Assembly: GCF_000092285.1 (NCBI RefSeq)
Contig: NC_014100.1
Location: 2,170,001 to 2,234,000 of the forward strand
DNA length: 64,000 nucleotides
DNA from: Caulobacter segnis ATCC 21756
Lineage (GTDB): Bacteria > Pseudomonadota > Alphaproteobacteria > Caulobacterales > Caulobacteraceae
Direction of reading: 5' to 3'
Shown: positions 41,802 to 50,733 of the stretch, piece after piece
Layout of the letters: every line of letters begins with the position of its first letter
Numbering within the stretch: the first letter of the stretch is position 1
The notes under the pieces: model-generated
Seen by the model: only the letters and a program-made list of their open reading frames with translations
Databases searched by the model: none
Told to the model about the DNA's origin: nothing
Translations under genes and position numbers: made by a program

Positions 41802-44447
41802 TCAGAACCGCTGAGTCAGGCGGGCGTAGTAGTAGCCGCCGGTGATGCCGAAGGGCGAGAAGGTCCCGAATTGTCCCGTGCCCTGGTCGGCGTTGATGAT
41901 CCCGATCTTGTCCGGATGCTTGTCGAACAGGTTGTTGGCGCCGATGGCGACGCTGGTGGTCTCGCGCACCTGCCAGCCGATATCGAGGTCGGTGATCCAC
42001 TTCGGACTGTAGGTGCGGTCGAGGCTCGCCGAGGTTCCCGCTTCGGTGTAGCGGCCATGGCGGGTGTTGCGCAGGCCGACATTCCAGGCGCCGCGAAGCC
42101 ATTGCGCGCCGAGGATGATCTTTTCGCGCGGCGTGCCGACGGTCAGATCAGCGATCTTCTGGCGGTCGAACAGCACGAGGTTCGGATTGACCGCCTTGAG
42201 GACCGCCGGAGTCGCCTTCAGCTTGGTAATCTTGGTCTTGTTGAAGGCGTAGGCGGCGTTGAGGTTCAAGCGCCCGAACTCGCCGAGGTTCACCCCATAG
42301 TCAGCAACGAAATCGGTCCCAGTCGTCCGGGTCGAGACGGCGTTGGTGTAATAGGTCGCCGTCAGGCCTTGCGGGAACCGCGCCAGCAGCGGCGCCAGAT
42401 CCGCGCGCGACGCCAGTTGGGTCACGGAGAGATCCAGGTTGCTTGTGTCGACGATCCGGTCGTCGATATCGATCTGGTAGGAGTCCAGTGTCAGCCTCAG
42501 GCCCGCGAACGGCTCGGCGGTCAGGCCGAAGCTGTAGTTGGTCGACTTCTCCGGTTTCAGCGGTTCGGCGCCCAGGGCCTTGGCCTCGGCGCTGTCGGTG
42601 CGCAGGACCTTGGTCGGGAAGGTCAGATATTCCCCAGGCGTGCACGGCGCGCCGCGGAAGATGTTGTTGGGCGCGGCCGCGCAGAGGCTGCCGTTGATCG
42701 TCGAGGTCGCGAAGATGGTTTGGCCCAGCGACGGGGCGCGGAAGCCGTTGCTGACCGTGGCGCGGACGGCGTAGCCCGGCAGGAACTCCCAACGCGTCGT
42801 CAGCTTGCCGCTGGTGGTGTCCCCGACGCCCTTGCCATAGCGCTCGTAGCGTCCCGCGACGCCGACGTACCAGGTCTTCGTCAGGTTGGTCCCGAGATCG
42901 ACATAGGCGGCGCCGCTGTTGCGGCTGGCCGAGCCGGCGTCCTCGGGCGCGGTGCCGGCGTAGGAGGCCAGACCCGGGTTCGGACGCAGGCCCGCGAAGG
43001 GCTGTCCTGCCGGGATCACATAGTCGCCGACGATATAGGACGCCTCATCCCCCGCCTCGATAAGGAATCGCTCGTAGCGGTGCTCGAGACCCCAGGAGAC
43101 CTGCAGTGGGTTTCTAAGCCAGCCGGTGATCTCGCGCGTCACGTCGAGATTGTTGGTCCACTGACGGAACTCGTGCGTGGAGAGATGGAAATAGGTCGGG
43201 CTGGACGGGCCTAGAGTAGCGTTCAGCGTGTTTTGCCCGTCGAGCTGAGCGTGATCCTGCGCCAACGTGGTCGAGAGGTCCCAAGACCAGCCGGCCGTTT
43301 CGCCGCGCGCGCCGAAGCTGCTCTGGAAATCGAGCTCGAAGATGCGGCGCAGCGCGTTGAAGCCGTCGGGATAGACCTCGGGCAGCGAATTGCGGTTAAG
43401 CGGCCTTCCCGCCGTCACGCCGGCAACTGGCGCCAGGTTGGGCAGGAAGCTGCCGGTGTTCTTCTTCGACGATCGATGGCTGAGTGTGCCCGAAGCGTAG
43501 AGGTTCAGGTCGCGCCAAGGCAGTTCGGCGTTGTAGGACGCCGCCAGAATATCCTCTTCGCCCGGCCCATAGCTCTTGCCCCAATAGTAGCGGTCGGCGG
43601 TGGCGTCGCGCGGATCGGGCGTCACCGTGGTCACGCCGTTCACGGTCGTCACCGTCGGCTGGTAGATGTACTGGGCGCGCGAGGGGACGGACCGGCTGGC
43701 GGCCTCGTTGTTCTTCCAGTTCAGGGCCAGATGCAGGAAGCCGCCGTTGTCGCCCAACGGCCGACCCCAGTTCAGCGTGGCCGACCGCGTGTCGCCATCG
43801 CCAAGATAGTTCTGGCCGCCGGTGTAGCTGAACGAGCGCTCATCGACGCCGTCCTTCAGGATGATGTTCACGACGCCGGCGATCGCGTCGGAGCCGTATT
43901 GCGCCGAGGCGCCATCGCGCAGCACCTCGATCCGCTCGATGGCCGAGGCCGGGATGAAGTCGAGATCGACCGGAGCCCCGCCGCGCCCGACGCGGGCGAG
44001 GTTGTTGATCAGCGCCGTCGTGTGGCGGCGCTTGCCGTTGACCAGGAACAGGGCCTGGTCGCCGTTCAAGCCGCGCAAGGTGATGGCGCGCACCGTCCAC
44101 GAGGTGCCGCCGCCATTGATGCCCGGCAGATTGAACGACGGGATCAGGGTGTTGAGGACTTCCTTCAACCCGACCTTGCCGGTCGTCAGAAGCTGCTCGC
44201 CGCCAATCACGTCCACGGGCGCTGGACTGTCGGCGACGGTGCGCCGCGCGCCGCGCACGCCGGTGACGATCAGGCTTTCGACGGCGTTGGTTCCCTCGGC
44301 GTCGGCGGTCGCAGCCGGACCCGTCGTGGTGGTGTCAGCGGCGTAGCCTGGCCCGGCGATGGCGGCGACAGAGGCGCAGGCCAAAAGCGCGGGGCGCCAT
44401 CGAGACGTGTTGAAGCGTTCAGGCAAGATCAAAGAACTATCCCCCAC
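41802..44447 (-). CDS. TonB-dependent receptor of the organosulfur island (881 aa)
   Basis: An outer-membrane receptor heading the minus-strand sulfur operon. Signal region ends AIAGPGYAAD; the plug has ESLIVTGVRGARRTVADSPAPVDVIGGEQL and IEVLRDGASAQYGSDAIAGVVNIIL, and the barrel ends YYARLTQRF. GTG at 44447 is taken as the start, but TTG codons at 44432 or 44426 behind the GGGGGA stretch are also possible. Linkage to a sulfonate-binding lipoprotein, AprAB-like proteins and an LLM monooxygenase suggests import of an organosulfur compound across the outer membrane. Confidence 0.9.
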   Translation of the reverse strand: MGDSSLILPERFNTSRWRPALLACASVAAIAGPGYAADTTTTGPAATADAEGTNAVESLIVTGVRGARRTVADSPAPVDVIGGEQLLTTGKVGLKEVLNTLIPSFNLPGINGGGTSWTVRAITLRGLNGDQALFLVNGKRRHTTALINNLARVGRGGAPVDLDFIPASAIERIEVLRDGASAQYGSDAIAGVVNIILKDGVDERSFSYTGGQNYLGDGDTRSATLNWGRPLGDNGGFLHLALNWKNNEAASRSVPSRAQYIYQPTVTTVNGVTTVTPDPRDATADRYYWGKSYGPGEEDILAASYNAELPWRDLNLYASGTLSHRSSKKNTGSFLPNLAPVAGVTAGRPLNRNSLPEVYPDGFNALRRIFELDFQSSFGARGETAGWSWDLSTTLAQDHAQLDGQNTLNATLGPSSPTYFHLSTHEFRQWTNNLDVTREITGWLRNPLQVSWGLEHRYERFLIEAGDEASYIVGDYVIPAGQPFAGLRPNPGLASYAGTAPEDAGSASRNSGAAYVDLGTNLTKTWYVGVAGRYERYGKGVGDTTSGKLTTRWEFLPGYAVRATVSNGFRAPSLGQTIFATSTINGSLCAAAPNNIFRGAPCTPGEYLTFPTKVLRTDSAEAKALGAEPLKPEKSTNYSFGLTAEPFAGLRLTLDSYQIDIDDRIVDTSNLDLSVTQLASRADLAPLLARFPQGLTATYYTNAVSTRTTGTDFVADYGVNLGEFGRLNLNAAYAFNKTKITKLKATPAVLKAVNPNLVLFDRQKIADLTVGTPREKIILGAQWLRGAWNVGLRNTRHGRYTEAGTSASLDRTYSPKWITDLDIGWQVRETTSVAIGANNLFDKHPDKIGIINADQGTGQFGTFSPFGITGGYYYARLTQRF

Positions 44448-44552
44448 CCGCTCCGTGCGGGCGTTCCATGTTCGTCGGATGTCAGCTCCGGCCCTTGGAG
44501 CGTCGGCAGGGCGACCATGGCGCGGGCCGCCAGGCCTCGCGATGGAGTATTT

Positions 44553-44570
44553 CTCTGAGCAAAATCAGAG
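44553..44570. promoter_or_regulatory. Inverted repeat in AT-rich divergent region
   Basis: CTCTGA-N6-TCAGAG followed by TTTTATATAT. It lies between the divergent TonB receptor (start 44447, -) and FAD protein (start 44687, +) genes, near the 15-bp shared motif. It could be a regulator site or part of a promoter. Confidence 0.4.
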
Positions 44571-44591
44571 TTTTATATATCTTTCCTAGTC

Positions 44592-44606
44592 ATAAGACGC
44601 TTGAGG
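44592..44606 (+). promoter_or_regulatory. Shared 15-bp sulfur-island motif, copy A
   Basis: ATAAGACGCTTGAGG matches the copies at 46896 (12 of 15) and 52625 (12 of 15). It lies 80 bases before the FAD gene start and 145 before the TonB receptor start on the other strand. A binding site for the island's LysR regulator is proposed. Confidence 0.5.
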
Positions 44607-44686
44607 CGCGCGCATATCCGCGAAGGCGTCTTGCCTTGGACGAGGCGATCGCGCACAAAATCCCAGTAAATTTATAGAGTTTTGCC

Positions 44687-46039
44687 ATGAGCCGCTCTTC
44701 AGCGCCGATCATCGCCGTCGTCGGGGCGGGCTTCAGCGGGGTCATGACCACCCTCAATCTGCTGGCGCAGAGCCGCGCGGCGAAGGTTCTGCTTTTCGAA
44801 AAACGCGCGCCCGTGGGTCTCGGCGCCGCCTATTCGACCCACAATCCAAGCCACAAGCTCAATGTGCGGGCGGGCAATATGAGCGCTTGGCCCGATCGGC
44901 CGGATCACTTTGTGGCCTGGCTCTCCGACCAAGGGCTCGACGTCGGCCCCGGCGGCTTTGCCCGTCGCGCCGACTATGGCCGCTATCTCCAGGCGCAGAT
45001 CGCGGAGATCGCCGAAGGCCCCGAAGGCCTAGGTCGCCTCGTCGTCAATCCGGATGCGATCGTCGGCATCGCGCCTTCAGGGCAAGGCTGGCAGCTGACC
45101 ACGGCCCTTGGCCGGCGCTACGACGCGGATGCGGTGATCCTAGCATTGGGCAATCCGCCGCCATCGCGGCCGCAAGGCGTCGATGAGGCCTTCGCAGCAT
45201 CAGAGGCCTATATCGCCGACCCCTGGCGATGGCGCGCCAGCGAGTTACCGGAAGGCTCGGTCATGCTGATCGGCACGGGCCTGACCATGGTCGATGTCGC
45301 CCTGTCGCTGGATGACGCCCAGCCGGGCCGCCCGATGCTCGCCTTGTCGCGGCGAGGCCTGGCGCCGCTGCGCCACGAGGGCGCGCCGAGCCCCTGCCCT
45401 GCGCCGCCGAGCGACCTGTCGCCGGTAGCGCTGATAGCCTGGCTGAGGCAAACCGCTCGCCAGCGCGGCTGGCGCACGGCGATCGACGCCGTCCGCCCCG
45501 TGACCCAGGTGCTTTGGCGAAGCTGGTCACCTCGGCGCCGGCAGGCCTTTCTGCGCCACGCGCGTCCCTTCTGGGATATCCATCGCCATCGCCTTGCCCC
45601 GGAAGTCGCCGACCGCATCGACGCGATGCGCGCCAGCGGCCAGCTTGTGATCGCCGCGGGCAAGATCCGTGAATTGAGCCTCGGCGCCGACGACCATGCG
45701 ATCTGCAAATACCGCGCGCGGGGCGGCAAGGCCGGCTACGCCTTCCGCGCAATCCGGGTGATCAACTGCACGGGCCCGACCGGCGACATTCTCGCCGCGC
45801 GTGACGACTTGGTGCGCGACCTCGTCCGCCAAGGCCTCGCACGCCCTGACCCGCTCGGCCTGGGCTTCGACCTGGACGACGACAACCGTCTGCGCGACGC
45901 CAGCGGCGAGGCTATCCCGCGTCTTTTCGCCGTCGGGCCATCCACGCGCGCGGCCCACTGGGAGATCATCGCCGTGCCCGATATCCGCGGCCAAGCGGCC
46001 GCCGTCGCGAAGACCGTTCTCACCGATCTCGACCGCTAG
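44687..46039 (+). CDS. FAD/NAD(P)-binding oxidoreductase
   Basis: A 450-residue protein with a clear N-terminal dinucleotide fold (IIAVVGAGFSGVMTTLNLLAQ) and a second one in the middle (SVMLIGTGLTMVDVALSLDD), followed by INCTGPTGDI and LFAVGPSTRAAHWEIIAVPDIR. Acidic FEKRAPVGLGAAYST at the end of the second strand fits FAD. The family (NAD_binding_9) is widespread, has no assigned reaction, and sometimes accompanies siderophore or sulfur genes. It is divergent from the TonB receptor operon and ends four bases into the convergent LysR gene. Confidence 0.8.
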   Translation: MSRSSAPIIAVVGAGFSGVMTTLNLLAQSRAAKVLLFEKRAPVGLGAAYSTHNPSHKLNVRAGNMSAWPDRPDHFVAWLSDQGLDVGPGGFARRADYGRYLQAQIAEIAEGPEGLGRLVVNPDAIVGIAPSGQGWQLTTALGRRYDADAVILALGNPPPSRPQGVDEAFAASEAYIADPWRWRASELPEGSVMLIGTGLTMVDVALSLDDAQPGRPMLALSRRGLAPLRHEGAPSPCPAPPSDLSPVALIAWLRQTARQRGWRTAIDAVRPVTQVLWRSWSPRRRQAFLRHARPFWDIHRHRLAPEVADRIDAMRASGQLVIAAGKIRELSLGADDHAICKYRARGGKAGYAFRAIRVINCTGPTGDILAARDDLVRDLVRQGLARPDPLGLGFDLDDDNRLRDASGEAIPRLFAVGPSTRAAHWEIIAVPDIRGQAAAVAKTVLTDLDR

Positions 46040-46872
46040 AGCGCCAGTGCTGCGGCGTGGACCAGCTGGGCCAGTTTGTCGATGGCCGAATGGGGCGAGG
46101 CATTGATGCGCTGAACATAGGCGACATCAGGCAAGGATGGCAGGCGATTGCCGGCCAGTGGCGTGCGATCGGGCAAAAACAGCGCGGTGCGGCAGGTCAC
46201 GGCGAGGCCCGCCTGCACCGCCGCCCTCAGGGCCGACAAGCTTGGCGTCTCCATCGCCACCCGATACGGCCGGCCATCCCGCTCGAGCGCGGCCAAAGCC
46301 GCATCCCGGAACCGGCAGGGAGTCTCGAGAATGGCGATCGGCAGCACGGGGCTGTCGGCCAGAGCGGCCTCGCCATGCCACACCATCGGCGTGACCTGGA
46401 CCGCGCGGGGATCATCCGCCGCGCCCATGCAGAGCACGACGTCCAGGCGATCGGCCTCCAGAAGACCTAGCAGTTCCGGAGAGCCCGCCACCCGCACATG
46501 CAGCTGGGTGTCGGGATTGAGGCTGGCGAACCTCGCCAGCACGCCCGATAGCAAGGTCTCGGCGAAGTCCTGAACCAGCCCGACGCGCGCCGGTCCCGCC
46601 AGGGCGTCACCGGTTAGCGCCACGACGGCCTTGTCGTTCAGCGCCAGGATCTCGCGGGCGCGAGGCAGAAGCGCCTGGCCAGCCGGGGTCAGGATCAGCC
46701 GGCGCCCATCGCGATGGAACAACGGCGTCAGCACCGTCTCCTCCAGCCGCTTCATCTGCAGGCTGAGCGCCGACTGGGTGACGAACACCTTCTCGGTCGC
46801 GCGCAGCATCGAGCCGGAATCGACGATCGCGACGAAGCTTCGCAGCAATTCGGTCGGCAGGTTGGTGACCAT
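46036..46872 (-). CDS. LysR-family regulator of the sulfur island
   Basis: A 278-residue LysR-type protein. The helix-turn-helix occupies about residues 1-60 (LRSFVAIVDSGSMLRATEKVFVTQSALSLQMKRLE) and the effector-binding domain follows (RVGLVQDFAETLLSGVLARFA; MGAADDPRAVQVTP). It is divergent from ssuC with 128 bases between starts, the classical arrangement for LysR control of its neighbour. A copy of the 15-bp motif lies 24 bases before its start, and other copies precede both TonB receptor operons, so it may govern the island in response to sulfur status. The ATG at 46872 gives the family N-terminus; the open frame upstream is not supported. Confidence 0.9.
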   Translation of the reverse strand: MVTNLPTELLRSFVAIVDSGSMLRATEKVFVTQSALSLQMKRLEETVLTPLFHRDGRRLILTPAGQALLPRAREILALNDKAVVALTGDALAGPARVGLVQDFAETLLSGVLARFASLNPDTQLHVRVAGSPELLGLLEADRLDVVLCMGAADDPRAVQVTPMVWHGEAALADSPVLPIAILETPCRFRDAALAALERDGRPYRVAMETPSLSALRAAVQAGLAVTCRTALFLPDRTPLAGNRLPSLPDVAYVQRINASPHSAIDKLAQLVHAAALAL

Positions 46873-46895
46873 CCGCGCCCTCTTGAGATTTGCTA

Positions 46896-46910
46896 ATAAG
46901 ACCCGTGAGG
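46896..46910 (+). promoter_or_regulatory. Shared 15-bp sulfur-island motif, copy B
   Basis: ATAAGACCCGTGAGG, in the LysR/ssuC divergent gap, 90 bases before ssuC. A degenerate second copy (ATAAGTCTATTGATA) follows directly at 46911-46925, giving a 15-base tandem spacing that could seat two regulator dimers. Confidence 0.5.
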
Positions 46911-47000
46911 ATAAGTCTATTGATAGAGTAGGAATTAAGCGTCCTTCTTTTGGACCCGCGACGACCGCGTCGCAACGGTTTCCGACGAAGGAGCGTCCCA

Positions 47001-47810
47001 GTGTCTCTGGCGACCACCTACAGAATTTCTGAAGCCAAGCCATGGCGATGGCCAAGCCTGTCCCGCGCCCGCTGGCTTTCGCCTGTGGCGTTGCTCCTCC
47101 TGTGGGAGCTCGGGGCGCGGGTCGGCGTGGTCCCGCCGCGCATCCTGGCCGCCCCCTCAACCGTCCTCGAGACTTTCTGGACCCTGACGGCCTCAGGCGA
47201 GTTGCCCAAGAACCTCGCCGTCTCGCTGGCCCGAGCCGGGGCTGGACTTTCGATCGCGCTGGTTGTCGCGGTGACGCTCGGCTTGATCTCCGGCCTTTCG
47301 CGGTGGGGAGAGACGCTGGTCGACCCTCTCATGCAGATCAAGCGGACGATACCGTCTCTCGCCCTGACGCCATTGTTCATCGTCTGGTTCGGCATTGGCG
47401 AGACGCCGAAGATCGCCTTGATCGCCGTCGCCGCGACTTTCCCGCTCTATCTGAACCTGTTCTCCGGCATCCGCAGCGTCGACGTACGACTGGTCGAGGC
47501 GGCGCGCAGCTTTGGTCTCCGAGGATGGAGCCTCGTCCGGGAGGTGATCCTTCCCGGCGCCCTGCCCTCGTTCTTCGTTGGCCTGCGCTACGCCCTGGGC
47601 GTCTCGGTGCTGGTGCTGGTGATCTCAGAGCAAATCAACGCCCAGGCGGGCCTTGGCTACCTCGTCAACAACGCCCGCGACTTCATGCGCACCGACATCA
47701 TCGTCGTCTGCCTTGTCGTCTACGCCCTGCTTGGCCTCGGCGCCGACACCCTCGTTCGCACGCTGGAGCGCAAGGCGCTGGCGTGGCGTCCCAGCCTCGT
47801 GGAGCAATGA
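47001..47810 (+). CDS. ssuC: Sulfonate-type ABC transporter permease
   Basis: A 269-residue inner-membrane permease of the SsuC/TauC type. It carries the family's loops: FWTLTASGELPKNLAVSLARA, PLMQIKRTIPSLALTPLFIVWFG, and the EAA coupling loop VRLVEAARSFGLRGWSLVREVILPGALP. A GTG start at 47001 is preferred because AAGGAG lies seven bases upstream. It is the first gene of a six-gene plus-strand operon and ends in an ATGA overlap with the ATPase gene. It is the only importer permease in the island, so it may serve both binding proteins (40844 and 51611). Confidence 0.92.
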   Translation: MSLATTYRISEAKPWRWPSLSRARWLSPVALLLLWELGARVGVVPPRILAAPSTVLETFWTLTASGELPKNLAVSLARAGAGLSIALVVAVTLGLISGLSRWGETLVDPLMQIKRTIPSLALTPLFIVWFGIGETPKIALIAVAATFPLYLNLFSGIRSVDVRLVEAARSFGLRGWSLVREVILPGALPSFFVGLRYALGVSVLVLVISEQINAQAGLGYLVNNARDFMRTDIIVVCLVVYALLGLGADTLVRTLERKALAWRPSLVEQ

Positions 47811-48610
47811 CCATGGCCGCCCTTCAGCCGCGCCTTCGCCCGACCTCCGCCACGCCTGGCGCAGGGCCGGCCGTCCGCCTACACAACTTCGTACGCCGCT
47901 TCGGCGACAACACGGTCATCGCCGGGCTGGACCTGTCGATCGCTCCAGGCGAGTTCGTCGCCCTGCTCGGCGCCAGCGGCTCGGGCAAGACCACCCTGCT
48001 GCGCACGCTGGCGGGACTCGACGCGGCCGGCGACCAGGACGTCCACACACCCGATGCGCGCGCTGTCGTGTTTCAGGACGCCAGGCTCCTGCCGTGGAAG
48101 AAGGTCTGGCGCAACGTGGCGCTCGGCCTCTCGGGTGGAAACGTTCGGACCCGCGCCGAGGCGGCGCTGAAGGAGGTCGGCCTCGGTCATCGGCTCGACG
48201 CCTGGCCCACCACCTTGTCTGGCGGCGAAGCGCAACGCACGGCTCTGGCGCGCGCCCTAGTCCGCGAACCCGGTCTCCTGCTGCTGGACGAGCCCTTCGC
48301 CGCCCTCGACGCCCTGACTCGCCTGAAGATGCACGATCTGGTGCTGTCGCTGTGGCGCGAGCACAGTCCGGCCGTTCTGCTCGTCACCCACGACGTGGAC
48401 GAAGCGGTGGCCCTGGCCGATCGCGTGCTGGTGCTCGACAAGGGGCGGATCGCCGCCGAGGAGAAGATCACGCTGGAGCGTCCCCGGGCGCCGGACGCCC
48501 GCTTCCAGGCGATCCGGCGCCGCCTGCTGGGTCATCTGGGCGTCGAGGCCGCCCCGGCCCATGGCGAGGGGCATCTGGTCGCTTTTCCTACCGGCGAGGT
48601 GGTGCTGTGA
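47807..48610 (+). CDS. ssuB: Sulfonate-type ABC transporter ATP-binding protein
   Basis: The 267-residue ATPase partner of SsuC. Walker A is GASGSGKTTLL, the Q-loop is VFQDARLLPWKKVWRNV, the signature is LSGGEAQRTALARALV, Walker B is LLLLDEPFAALD and the switch histidine is in LVTHDVDEAVALADR. The D-A-R-L-L-P-W block is typical of the nitrate/sulfonate/taurine group. The ATG overlaps the ssuC stop (ATGA); an ATG six bases later is also possible. The GTG of the next gene overlaps its stop. Confidence 0.93.
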   Translation: MTMAALQPRLRPTSATPGAGPAVRLHNFVRRFGDNTVIAGLDLSIAPGEFVALLGASGSGKTTLLRTLAGLDAAGDQDVHTPDARAVVFQDARLLPWKKVWRNVALGLSGGNVRTRAEAALKEVGLGHRLDAWPTTLSGGEAQRTALARALVREPGLLLLDEPFAALDALTRLKMHDLVLSLWREHSPAVLLVTHDVDEAVALADRVLVLDKGRIAAEEKITLERPRAPDARFQAIRRRLLGHLGVEAAPAHGEGHLVAFPTGEVVL

Positions 48611-49773
48611 ACGCGCCGGTTCGCCGTTTCGAGGCGCGGGCCAGCTTGCCCGATCTCGACGCCATCCTCCCCGAGTTGACCCGGGCCTTCGCCGCCACCG
48701 CCGCCCAGCATGATCGCGAGGCCAGCTTCCCGGCCGAGAACTTCAGGCTCCTGCACGAAGCGGGGCTGCTGGCCCTGACGGCGCCGGCGCGTCTGGGCGG
48801 ACTGGAAGCCGACCTGCCGACCGCCCTGAAGGTGATCTCGGCCGTGGCGCGCGGCGAGCCGGCCACGGCGCTGGTCCTGGTGATGCAGTACCTGTTCCAC
48901 GCGTCGGTCGAAGGCCGCTCGGGGTGGCCTGAGCACTTGAAGCGCCGTGTGATCGATGAGGCGATCGAGCATGGCGCCCTGATCAACGCTCTGCGCGTCG
49001 AGCCCGACCTGGGCACGCCCGCCCGCGGCGGTCTGCCGGCGACGATCGCCCGCCGCACGCCGGAAGGGTGGCGGATCAGCGGACGTAAGATCTATTCGAC
49101 TGGTTCGACCAACCTGACCTGGTTCGTGGTCTGGGCGCGCAGCGACGATGCCGAGCCCTTGGTCGGCGGTTGGCTGGTGCGCGCCGACACGCCGGGCGTC
49201 GTGATCGAGGAGAGTTGGGATCACCTGGGGCTGCGCGCCAGCGCCAGCCACGACGTGGTTTTCGAGGACGTCCTGGTCCCACTGGATCATGCCTTGGACC
49301 CGCAACCGCTCGGCGCGCCGCCGCCCTACCCAGCCAGTTTCGCGGCCTGGTCGGCGGTGCTGACCGCGGCGATCTACGACGCGGTGGCGCGCGCGGCGCG
49401 GGACTGGCTCGTCGAGTTCCTGATCGATCGAAAGCCCGCCAACCTGGGCGCCTCGCTCTCGACCCTGCCGCGCTTCCAGGAAGCCGTCGGGGAGATCGAA
49501 GGCCTCTTGCTTTCCAACCGCGTCCTGCTCGACACCGCCGCGCGCGGCGAGGTCGGCGGCGTCGAGGCCAGCCTAGTCAAGCACCTCGTCACCGAGAACG
49601 CGATCACGGTCGTCGAAAAGGCGCTGAGGCTGACCGGCAACCCCGGCCTGACCCGCGCCAATCCGCTGGAGCGCCACCATCGCGACGTGCTGTGCGGCCG
49701 CGTCCATACGCCCCAGGCCGACGTCGTTCTGACCAGCGCCGGCCGTGCGGCCTTCGCCGGGGGCGCGCGATGA
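48607..49773 (+). CDS. Acyl-CoA dehydrogenase-fold flavin monooxygenase (SfnB/DszC-like)
   Basis: A 388-residue protein with the acyl-CoA dehydrogenase fold: an N-terminal helical domain (FPAENFRLLHEAGLLALTAPARLGG), a beta-domain (RISGRKIYSTGSTNLTWFVVWAR; WDHLGLRASASHDVVFEDV) and a C-terminal helical bundle. Relatives in sulfur-scavenging operons (SfnB, DszC) use reduced flavin and O2 on sulfides or sulfones instead of dehydrogenating CoA esters. The GTG overlaps the ssuB stop, and the end overlaps the next ATG (ATGA). Its location beside SsuCB supports an organosulfur oxidation step; the substrate is unknown. Confidence 0.83.
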   Translation: MNAPVRRFEARASLPDLDAILPELTRAFAATAAQHDREASFPAENFRLLHEAGLLALTAPARLGGLEADLPTALKVISAVARGEPATALVLVMQYLFHASVEGRSGWPEHLKRRVIDEAIEHGALINALRVEPDLGTPARGGLPATIARRTPEGWRISGRKIYSTGSTNLTWFVVWARSDDAEPLVGGWLVRADTPGVVIEESWDHLGLRASASHDVVFEDVLVPLDHALDPQPLGAPPPYPASFAAWSAVLTAAIYDAVARAARDWLVEFLIDRKPANLGASLSTLPRFQEAVGEIEGLLLSNRVLLDTAARGEVGGVEASLVKHLVTENAITVVEKALRLTGNPGLTRANPLERHHRDVLCGRVHTPQADVVLTSAGRAAFAGGAR

Positions 49774-50720
49774 GCCGCATAGTCGTCGCCAGTCAGTTGC
49801 CGGAGGTGTTCAATAGCGTCTTCGCCCAGCACGTGGCGGACGCCGACATCGTGGCCGTGCCACCTGGCCTGACCGCGCCCTTGCCGCCGAAGGCCAAGGT
49901 GCTGGTCGCCGCGCCGTTCCGAAAGGCGGGCGGGACCCTGCCCGACCGGGCGCCGCCTGGTTGGCCGTTCGACGTCCGCTGGGTGCAACTGGTCTCGGTC
50001 GGCATCGACTTCTATCCGCCCTGGCTGTTCGAGGGGCCGATCGTGACCTCGGCGCGCGGGTCGTCGGCCATCGCCCTTGCTGAATTCGCCTTGGCCGCGA
50101 TCCTGGCCGAGGCCAAGCGCTTGCCCGACATCTGGATCGACACCGCCGAGCGCTGGGCGCCGCAGCAGCTGAAGCTGGTCTCGGGCTCGACCCTGGGCCT
50201 GGTCGGCTTCGGCGCGATCGGTGAGGCCCTGGCGCCACGCGCCCAGGCGCTTGGGATCAAGGTGCTGGCGGTCCGCCGCTCCGACGCGGCCATCCCCGTG
50301 CCTGGAGTCGAGCGCGTCGCGGACCTCAAGACCCTGTTCGAGCGGAGCGATCACGTCGTGCTGGCCGCGCCCGCGACGCCGCAGACCGAGCGGATCGTCA
50401 ATCGCGATCTCCTGCTGCACGCCAAGCCTGGCCTGCATCTGATCAACATCGCTCGCGGCGCGCTGATCGACGATGAGGCCTTGCTGGCCGCCCTGAACGA
50501 GGGCCGCGTCGCCCGCGCCAGCCTGGACGTGACCTATCCCGAACCCCTGCCCGAGGGCCACCCGTTCTACAGCCATCCTCGGGTTCGGCTTTCGCCGCAC
50601 ACCTCGGTGCACACGCCCGACACCCGCATCAACCTGGCGACCCAGTTCGCCGAGAACCTGGCCCGCTTTCGGACCGGCGAACCCTTGGCGGGCGTCGTCG
50701 ATCTGTCGCGCGGCTATTGA
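49770..50720 (+). CDS. D-isomer-specific 2-hydroxyacid dehydrogenase
   Basis: A 316-residue NAD(P)-dependent dehydrogenase. The nucleotide fold is LGLVGFGAIGEAL (GFGAIG 146-151). The catalytic arginine is in LINIARGALIDDEALLAAL, the glutamate in DVTYPEPLPEGHPFY, and the histidine in RLSPHTSVHTPDTRINL. It overlaps the preceding flavoprotein gene by four bases. Such an enzyme would interconvert a 2-keto acid and a D-2-hydroxy acid; within this operon the partner could be a carbon fragment left after C-S cleavage. Sulfolactate-type substrates are possible but not shown. Confidence 0.87.
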   Translation: MSRIVVASQLPEVFNSVFAQHVADADIVAVPPGLTAPLPPKAKVLVAAPFRKAGGTLPDRAPPGWPFDVRWVQLVSVGIDFYPPWLFEGPIVTSARGSSAIALAEFALAAILAEAKRLPDIWIDTAERWAPQQLKLVSGSTLGLVGFGAIGEALAPRAQALGIKVLAVRRSDAAIPVPGVERVADLKTLFERSDHVVLAAPATPQTERIVNRDLLLHAKPGLHLINIARGALIDDEALLAALNEGRVARASLDVTYPEPLPEGHPFYSHPRVRLSPHTSVHTPDTRINLATQFAENLARFRTGEPLAGVVDLSRGY

Positions 50721-50733
50721 AGGACATCGCGCC

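Noticed and set aside
44448-44686. SAM-type or other sulfur riboswitch before the TonB receptor operon
   Set aside because: Only a short inverted repeat and AT-rich sequence are present; no multi-helix leader could be recognised by eye.
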